From: Thioalkalivibrio sp. | Lineage (GTDB): Bacteria > Pseudomonadota > Gammaproteobacteria > SpSt-1174 | Assembly (NCBI GenBank): GCA_011046015.1 | Contig: DSBO01000065.1 | Span: 1-5,816, forward strand | Reading direction: 5' to 3' | DNA length: 5,816 nt | Shown here: piece by piece, positions 1 through 4,891 of the stretch | How the letters are laid out: every line of letters begins with the position of its first letter | Numbering within the stretch: the stretch's first letter is position 1 | Program-made: the position numbers and the translations under genes | Notes under the pieces: model-generated | Database searches by the model: none | Seen by the model: only the letters and a program-made list of their open reading frames with translations | Told to the model about the DNA's origin: nothing

Positions 1-643
1 CGCGCAGGCGCCGGTCCTCGAGCGCCGGGAAGCGCTCGGGGTCGAACATGTGGCCGCCGTAGCCGATGAGCGCGAGGTCGGGGTGCTCGCAGCCGGCGTG
101 GATGAGCCGGAAGGTGGCGAGGAGCCGGCCGAAGGCGTCGCAACGCCGGGCCATGGCGGGGGCGTCCTCGTGGTGCTCGCGCTCGAGGCGCGTCCACAGG
201 CGGGTCAGGCCCTAGGAGTTGTCGTAGAGCACCTCGCCGTAGGGCAGCAGGTGGTTCTCCTTGCCATAGAGCAGGAAGACCAGGCGCATGAGGAAGACCA
301 GCGCCGTCTCGTAGACGGCCTCGGCGGACGTGCCGTCGAGGATGACGCCGCCCGCGGCCTGTTAGTGGTAGCGCTCACCGGGCTCGAAGAGCTTGATCGT
401 GGGTTTGCGGGTGGGCTCCCAGGGCAGGCGGGGTCGGGCCGCGTTCCCGTCGAGCGGGAACTGGGTCATGCGGCGGCGGATGATCCGCCGGAGTCGGTCC
501 GGCATACCGAAGGCGTCGAAGACCGCTTCGTCGATCTCGTCGGTGAGTCGGAGGTACTCCTCGCGTGCACGCTCGCGCGTCGCCACTACCTGCAGCCGGT
601 CATCAACTGCCCCGCTGAATCCCTGCCCAGCCCTCAGCCGCAC
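1..643 (-). pseudogene. Broken Eco57I-type restriction-modification protein fragment (5'-truncated, two in-frame stops, runs off left edge)
   Basis: A single minus-strand frame reads as protein from about 643 to 2, interrupted by TAA at 364-362 and TAG at 214-212 but with no frameshift. The three pieces are 93, 49 and 70 residues. The first contains EEYLRLTDEIDEAVFDAFGM and PRLPWEPTRKPTIKLFEPGE. The second contains AVYETALVFLMRLVFLLYGK followed by ENHLLPYGEVLYDNS. The third contains LLATFRLIHAGCEHPDL and GGHMFDPERFPALEDRRL. From memory of the family, the VY..(A/L)L.(L)(L/M)RL.FLLY..E...LLP segment followed by a Tyr-containing YGL/YSL motif and a GG..FDP.RFP.LEDRRL motif is typical of the region before the NPPY methylase core in large type IIG/Eco57I-like enzymes. 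The TAG sits where that Tyr is expected, so TAC to TAG is a likely single change. The methylase core would lie left of the window. The 5' part is missing: the frame closes at 676-674, inside the 3' end of the transporter gene. The GTG at 643 is only a nominal start. Sequencing error or readthrough cannot be excluded. Confidence 0.68.
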
Positions 644-662
644 CCTCGTCGCGCCAGGGGCC

Positions 663-2663
663 TCAGAAGTAGCTCAGCGGGTCGGCCAGCGTGCGCCACT
701 GCTCGGGCATGAACAGCGCCACGACCTGCCAGACGATGCTCAGCGAGAAGATCTGCCCCACGATCATCCCGATGAAGAACGGGATGAGCGCGTGGTACAT
801 GCGGATGCCGCCGAATTTGAGGATGCCCCACTTCACCAGCCAGGCGGCGAAGAACGGCCCCCAGTAGGCGTAGCCGTACGGGAGCGTCATCACCAGCCCC
901 AGCGGATGCAGCGGGAAGCGCAGCCAGTTCACGCGCACCACCACGATCAGCAGCGTGAACAGCAGCGCCCCGATGGTGAACATGTTGCGGGCCCGGTCGG
1001 GCGGGCTGTGCGTGCCCTTGATGACGGTGTTGACATCCGTCAGCTCGGTGGTCGTGATGCGCACATGATAGCCGCCCTCGGTGATCCCGGCGGAGAGGGT
1101 GTTGCCGCCCCACTCGTAGAAGGCGTTCACCGCGAACCACATCATGGCCAGCATCCCCAGCACCAGCGCGACCGACATCAGACCGGTCATGCCCCTGGGG
1201 CTCAGGCGCGCGTCCTCGCTGATCTTCAGCCCTTCGATCTGGTAGGTCATGGTCTCGGGGAAGAGCCCGAAGTGCAGGAAGATCAGGCTGGCGAGCATTG
1301 ACAGGTTGGTGTAGTCGCCGTCGGGGGTGAGGCGCTCGGTGCCCAGGAAGCTCTTGATCTGGCGGCTGGCCTGCCAGAAGGGGAACGACGCCAGCGAGCC
1401 GATGCCCGCCTCCGCGCGCCCGCGGGTGAAGATGGTGGCGAACAGCACGATCAGGCCGAAGAAGATGGGCGGTATCCACCAGCTCATCCCGGCGGCGATG
1501 TACCACGCGCACAGGAACAGGAAGCCGGTGACCGCGCCGAAGGCGGCGAGCCGGTAGGAGATGGGCGCCATCGGGTCCCGCGCCAGCGCGCCCTCCCGCC
1601 CCGGGCCGGCGACGATGCTGCGCCAGAGCCTGCGGAAGTAGCCGCGGCCCGACCAGGCGTAGTAGATGGCGATGCCCACGAACGCCCCCGCCGCCATCTC
1701 CCAGAAGAACGGGAAGCCCGAGGGCTCCTCGAGGCCGGTCGCGCGGTAGAACAGCATCATGAGCTTGACCAGGAAGAAGAAGAAGAACATCGAGAAGCAG
1801 ACGTCCTGGGGCGCGAAGTAGGCCAGCCCCACCAGGTGCGGGTTGTGCACGAAGAGGAAGTGGACCGACAGCGCGTTCAGCGGGTGCTCGGTGAAGAACT
1901 GCCCCAGGTTGTAGCCCGGGCCGAGGGTCGGCAGCGACGGGTTGGCGCCGTGGGCCATGATCGTGGCGAAGTGGACGGTGGCCACGCCGAAGCCGGCCCA
2001 CATGAGCGGCTGGCGCCAGATGCCCCGGTCATCGGAATGCTGCGATGCCCGGGCGAAGCCGGTGATGTAGAGCGGCACCTGCACCAGCGGGAAGGCCAGC
2101 CGCTCGTCCTCGACCCAGTGCCGGCGCAGCAGTACGCAGATGCACAGCAGCGTACCCCACAGGACGGCGAAGAAGAGCGTCCACACCCCGATGGTCTGCA
2201 CCCACGGCATCAGGTTGACCGGGCCGGTGGCGCCCTCGTAGAACTGGCGCATCAGCTCCGGGTCCTTGGGGATGAACCAGGAGGGGTAGGTCTCGACGAT
2301 CTGGTCGTAGTTGTTGTCGGGGGCGGCGAAGTACTGCGCGGCGGTGTAGACCGGGAGGAAGCGGCTGACGCCGTCGTAGACGCCGACGCCGACCAGCGTG
2401 GCCACGTAGATGTAGAGGTAGCTGCGCCGGCCCAGGCCGAACAGGCGCCCGATCACCGGCTCGAGCAGCACCAGCACCAGCAGCGCGGCCAGCGCGTAGT
2501 CCACCCCCCCGCCCGCCGACTGCACCATGTTCTGATGCACGCTCAGCCAGACGCTGGCCACGACGATGACCAGCGCCACGACCAGCGTGCGCAGCCTCAG
2601 TCCGCGGGGCGCGATCGCCTCCGCGGCACTACGAGCTTCCATTTCGTCCGATCGCTGCGCCAT
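663..2663 (-). CDS. DUF6785/DUF6784 family OPT-like multi-pass membrane transporter
   Basis: This is a 666-residue integral membrane protein, stop TGA at 665-663. It has about 13 to 15 hydrophobic segments, for example near residues 24-44, 56-72, 157-178, 287-306, 317-335, 370-391, 394-412, 452-468, 492-513, 560-578, 588-609 and 624-648. Family landmarks are RRHWVEDERLAFPLVQVPLY at 180-199 (typical of DUF6785) and WGPFFAAWLVKWGILKFGG at 601-619 (typical of the C-terminal DUF6784 part). ETMTYQIEGLKISEDARLSP lies at 470-489. The length matches the usual 600 to 680 residues. The family is uncharacterised but resembles oligopeptide (OPT) transporters, so import of peptides or small conjugates is an inference. 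The start is uncertain: ATG 2663 (chosen), ATG 2642 (659 aa) and ATG 2720 (685 aa) all fit the frame and none has a strong Shine-Dalgarno. The 2720 version adds a basic Pro-rich tail encoded across a C10 run and looks non-coding. A run of six Phe at 293-298 comes from TTC repeats inside a membrane segment. The gene is transcribed away from the M14/lyase-like pair. Confidence 0.88.
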   Translation of the reverse strand: MAQRSDEMEARSAAEAIAPRGLRLRTLVVALVIVVASVWLSVHQNMVQSAGGGVDYALAALLVLVLLEPVIGRLFGLGRRSYLYIYVATLVGVGVYDGVSRFLPVYTAAQYFAAPDNNYDQIVETYPSWFIPKDPELMRQFYEGATGPVNLMPWVQTIGVWTLFFAVLWGTLLCICVLLRRHWVEDERLAFPLVQVPLYITGFARASQHSDDRGIWRQPLMWAGFGVATVHFATIMAHGANPSLPTLGPGYNLGQFFTEHPLNALSVHFLFVHNPHLVGLAYFAPQDVCFSMFFFFFLVKLMMLFYRATGLEEPSGFPFFWEMAAGAFVGIAIYYAWSGRGYFRRLWRSIVAGPGREGALARDPMAPISYRLAAFGAVTGFLFLCAWYIAAGMSWWIPPIFFGLIVLFATIFTRGRAEAGIGSLASFPFWQASRQIKSFLGTERLTPDGDYTNLSMLASLIFLHFGLFPETMTYQIEGLKISEDARLSPRGMTGLMSVALVLGMLAMMWFAVNAFYEWGGNTLSAGITEGGYHVRITTTELTDVNTVIKGTHSPPDRARNMFTIGALLFTLLIVVVRVNWLRFPLHPLGLVMTLPYGYAYWGPFFAAWLVKWGILKFGGIRMYHALIPFFIGMIVGQIFSLSIVWQVVALFMPEQWRTLADPLSYF

Positions 2664-2675
2664 ATGCACCAACTC

Positions 2676-2685
2676 GGGGGGGGGG
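2676..2685. repeat. 10-bp G/C homopolymer tract upstream of the transporter start
   Basis: Ten consecutive G on the plus strand, C10 on the transporter's coding strand, lie 13 to 22 bp upstream of the transporter ATG at 2663. If translation starts at 2720 the tract falls inside the coding sequence (PGPPPE), where a one-base length change would shift the frame. If it starts at 2663 the tract is in the untranslated leader close to the ribosome site. A second, shorter run (seven C on plus, 2504-2510) lies inside the gene. The tract itself is plain in the sequence, but a regulatory role is inference. Confidence 0.75.
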
Positions 2686-2920
2686 CCTGGTCTTCGGCCT
2701 CCCGTCCGGGTGGATCTCATGCCGGCAAGATCATCCGGACCTTGGTGGGCCTGATTCCGCTCATCGGCATTTCCCCAACGCGTGGCGCTTCGCCTGCTCC
2801 AGTGCGTGGAGAAGTGCCCCCAGCGATGCGTGCTGCGTCGCTTGGCCTGCTCGGCGCGGTGGCCGTCCAGCTCGACGCCGTAGGCCAGGGCGTTGGCGCT
2901 GCTCTAGTGCTTACTTGCAT

Positions 2921-2940
2921 AAACCAGCGTACGTTGGTTT
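2921..2940. promoter_or_regulatory. 20-bp near-perfect palindrome, candidate operator
   Basis: AAACCAGCGTACGTTGGTTT pairs with its own reverse complement at 9 of 10 positions. The only mismatch is the G/T pair seven bases from each end. It is followed directly by the 8-bp palindrome GAACGTTC (2941-2948). It lies in the AT-rich patch between the divergent transporter and M14 genes. This is the size and symmetry expected for a dimeric helix-turn-helix regulator site. On the minus strand a weak promoter-like pair, TTCAAA (2943-2938) and TATGCA (2921-2916), has a 16-bp spacer that would be filled by the palindrome. The centre is GTAC, not the CG step typical of LacI-family operators, so the regulator family is unknown. 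Confidence 0.45.
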
Positions 2941-2969
2941 GAACGTTCCTAGCGGTACTGTTGGTTTCT

Positions 2970-2983
2970 TCCATTCGAATGGA
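2970..2983. promoter_or_regulatory. 14-bp perfect palindrome, second candidate regulator site
   Basis: TCCATTCGAATGGA is identical to its reverse complement over all 14 bases. It lies 29 bp to the right of the 20-bp palindrome, in the same AT-rich patch. Its sequence is unrelated to the first palindrome, so it would bind a different protein or is coincidental. It has no loop, so it is a DNA-binding type of symmetry rather than a terminator hairpin. Confidence 0.3.
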
Positions 2984-3234
2984 GCGGCAGTCTGGTTACT
3001 TGATCGACGTCGCTGGTTTTCCCATGGTACCGCCCAGCCACTCGCGCCCCGGAACGTCGCTGCGCTCGCACCCATCAGGAAGGCCGCACCTGTCGGAGCA
3101 AGGAAGCCCCATGGCACAATACCGCCAGAGGCCGCTGCCGCCCATTCGGGGAAGTAGCGCGGAGACAGCGCGCCGGGTCTCGTCATGTGGCCGCGCGGTC
3201 ACCGTCATCCACAGGCCATCTCTCACCGCCCATG

Positions 3235-3240
3235 AGGAGG
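3235..3240 (+). promoter_or_regulatory. Ribosome binding site fixing the M14 start
   Basis: AGGAGG, a full-strength Shine-Dalgarno, lies 5 bases before ATG 3246. It settles the start there rather than at the in-frame ATG 2961. That upstream start would add 95 residues of Arg/Ser/Pro-rich sequence with no family resemblance, translated across the palindrome cluster. Confidence 0.85.
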
Positions 3241-3245
3241 AAGCA

Positions 3246-4859
3246 ATGTCCGGCGTGCCGGAAGTGAAGTTCGACAGCTTCTACAGCCACGAGGAACTGA
3301 CCGCCTTCCTGCAGGCCGCGGAGGCCGGCGCTGACGGCCTGATGCGTCTCGACCGCCTGACGGAGACCCCCGAGGGACGCGACGTATGGCTCGCGACCCT
3401 GGCCGATCCCGTGGCCGGTTCCGCAGAGCACCAGCCCGCCTACTACGTGCAGGGCAACGTGCACGCCCACGAGATGTACGGCACTTCGGCGGCGCTGCAC
3501 CTGCTGCATGCGCTGCTGACGGAGCCGGAGGCGCGTCGGCTTCTGGCCGAGGTCACCTTCTACATCGTTCCCCGCGCCAACCCCGACGGGGCCGAGTACG
3601 CCCTCAGCACGCACGCCGAGGTGCGGAGCCGGGTTGCCATCGAGGAGAAGCTCAACGCGGTCGTTCCGGAGGACCTGAACGGCGACGGCATGATCCTGAA
3701 CATGCGCTGGGAGGACCCGGCCGGGCCGCTGACAGAGGACCCCGAAGACGGCCGCCTGCTGGTGCCGCGCCGCCCGGGCGACAGTGGACCGTTCTACCAC
3801 CAGTGCATGGAGGGCACCATCCACGAGTACGACGGTGGGCCGCTGCGACCGGCGGTCAGCAACTACGACTTCAACCGCAACTACCCCGTCGGCTGGGATC
3901 GCGGCACCGACCAGGCCCGCTATCCCTTCGAGCAGCCGGAGATCCGCGCGGTGGGAGACTTCCTTATCTCCCACCCGAACGTCTTCGCGGGCATCGACTT
4001 CCACGGCGGCACGCCCGCGATCCTGCGCCCCGACAGCATGCCCGACGAGGAGATCAACGAGGCCGACCTGGCGCTGGTGCTCGAGGTCGGCCAGATGGGC
4101 GAGCGCATCACCGGCCTCAAGCTGATGAGCAGCCGCGACTACCGGGCCTCGTGGCGCACGCCCAACGTGCTCCCGGGCAACTCCAAGGACTTCGCGCACT
4201 TCGGCCTCGGGCTCTCGTGGTATGTCATCGAGGTGGGTTGGGGCCTGAGCACCGCCGGCATTGGGCCGGACGAGTCCTTCGACGCGCAGCCCGAGACCCG
4301 CGAGCGCGACTTCATGCGCCGCATCATGCGCTTCGCCGATGAGCACGCCGAGACCGACAGCCGCGTGCTCTTCGTGCCCTGGAAGGACTACGACCACCCG
4401 CAACTGGGTCGCGTGCAGATCGGCGGCCTGACGCGCGCGGCAACGTCCCACGTCTACCCGCCGCAGATGGCGGAGATCTCGGCCGGCACCACCAGCTTCA
4501 TCCGCGAGCACGCCGCCTGGCATCCGCGGCTGGTACTGTCGGGCTGCGAGGTCACGGCCGTGGGGCCGGACCTCTACCGGGTACGCGGCCGCGTCGCGAA
4601 TGTCGGGCGCTTCGCCACCAACGTGATGTCCACGGGCCTGACCTCACGGACGCACGAGCCGGTGCAGGTGAGCATCGAGCAGTCGGAGGGCGCTGAGGTG
4701 CTCTCGCGCCAGCGCGTGCTGGAGTTCCCGGCCATCGGCGGCGGCGGCGACTTCCGCCCGCTGGAGTGGTTCGTCTGCGCGCCGGCAGGCAGCGAGCTGA
4801 CCGTGCGCGCCTCACACCCGAAGGGCGGAACCTGCAGCGAGCGCCTCATCATGCCCTGA
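3246..4859 (+). CDS. M14 family zinc carboxypeptidase with C-terminal beta-sandwich domain, probably cytoplasmic
   Basis: A 537-residue metallopeptidase with the M14 active-site set. The zinc ligands are His73 and Glu76 in GNVHAHEMYG, and His253 in GIDFHGGTPAILRP. The substrate-binding Asn-Arg is in YDFNRNYPVGW (Arg211), and the likely catalytic Glu329 is in SWYVIEVGWG. Supporting motifs are PRANPDGAEYAL (109-120) and PFEQPEIRAV (227-236). Residues 143-160 (DLNGDGMILNMRWEDPAG) form the acidic, EF-hand-like loop of a subfamily seen in Planctomycetota and related phyla. Residues from about 425 to the end form a beta-rich domain (RVRGRVANVGRFATN, then LEWFVCAPAGSELTVRA) common at the C-terminus of that subfamily. 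There is no signal peptide or membrane segment, so a cytoplasmic site is likely, unlike digestive carboxypeptidases. The substrate is unknown. Peptide or amide bond hydrolysis on an imported conjugate, by analogy with cytoplasmic M14 murein peptide amidases, is one option. It is followed after 32 bp by a lyase-like gene on the same strand. Confidence 0.92.
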   Translation: MSGVPEVKFDSFYSHEELTAFLQAAEAGADGLMRLDRLTETPEGRDVWLATLADPVAGSAEHQPAYYVQGNVHAHEMYGTSAALHLLHALLTEPEARRLLAEVTFYIVPRANPDGAEYALSTHAEVRSRVAIEEKLNAVVPEDLNGDGMILNMRWEDPAGPLTEDPEDGRLLVPRRPGDSGPFYHQCMEGTIHEYDGGPLRPAVSNYDFNRNYPVGWDRGTDQARYPFEQPEIRAVGDFLISHPNVFAGIDFHGGTPAILRPDSMPDEEINEADLALVLEVGQMGERITGLKLMSSRDYRASWRTPNVLPGNSKDFAHFGLGLSWYVIEVGWGLSTAGIGPDESFDAQPETRERDFMRRIMRFADEHAETDSRVLFVPWKDYDHPQLGRVQIGGLTRAATSHVYPPQMAEISAGTTSFIREHAAWHPRLVLSGCEVTAVGPDLYRVRGRVANVGRFATNVMSTGLTSRTHEPVQVSIEQSEGAEVLSRQRVLEFPAIGGGGDFRPLEWFVCAPAGSELTVRASHPKGGTCSERLIMP

Positions 4860-4875
4860 ACCGCCACTGCCGCAT

Positions 4876-4884
4876 GGGAAGGGG
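4876..4884 (+). promoter_or_regulatory. Ribosome binding site for the heparinase II/III-like gene
   Basis: The purine run GGGAAGGGG ends 7 bases before ATG 4892. It favours that start over the out-of-frame ATG at 4885, which touches the purine run and opens only a 66-codon frame. The protein from 4892 begins with a clear export signal, which confirms the choice. Confidence 0.7.
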
Positions 4885-4891
4885 ATGCACC

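Larger units (their letters stand above)
2664..3245. other. Divergent intergenic region (582 bp)
   Basis: No convincing gene lies between the transporter start and the M14 start. From right to left it holds four parts. There is a GC-rich stretch of about 200 bp before the M14 ribosome site, with no recognised content. Then comes an AT-rich palindrome cluster (2911-3020), and a minus-strand stretch whose translation resembles a methyltransferase SAM-binding segment (2838-2903). Last is a stretch that includes a C10 run on the transporter's coding strand (2676-2685). Several frames are open for 60 to 90 codons on both strands, which is expected in GC-rich DNA. None has both a ribosome site and a recognisable product. 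The region is long for a simple promoter gap, so it may hold decayed gene pieces as well as control sites. Confidence 0.7.

Noticed and set aside
1765..1787. GAA-type trinucleotide repeat as a possible microsatellite
   Set aside because: It encodes a run of Phe inside a transporter membrane segment. Only about five units are present and frame is preserved, so it is explained by coding.
634..2001. Second long minus-strand frame (455 codons) inside the transporter
   Set aside because: It is an Arg/His/Pro-rich shifted reading of the DUF6785/DUF6784 gene, whose own frame has clear membrane segments and family motifs.
2786..2852. Imperfect direct repeat GAGCAGGC(C/G)AAGCG on the minus strand, 53 bp apart
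   Set aside because: It is a 14-base match with one mismatch in GC-rich sequence. It is too short to separate from chance and has no target-site or element context.
2952..3033. Inverted pair GCGGTAC / GTACCGC as a hairpin
   Set aside because: The arms are only 7 bases with a loop near 70 nt and no T-run, so it is not credible as a terminator or structured RNA.
2961..3245. N-terminal extension of the M14 protein by 95 residues
   Set aside because: It has no family similarity and would be translated through the palindrome cluster. The strong AGGAGG lies just before ATG 3246.
3386..4342. 318-codon plus-strand frame overlapping the M14 gene
   Set aside because: It is an Arg/Ala/Pro-rich out-of-frame reading of the M14 coding sequence with no ribosome site or domain.
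3183..4523. Long minus-strand open frame (446 codons) opposite the M14 gene
   Set aside because: It is antisense to a gene with all M14 motifs and is rich in Val/Leu/Arg/His as expected from the complement of GC-rich codons. It has no recognisable domain.
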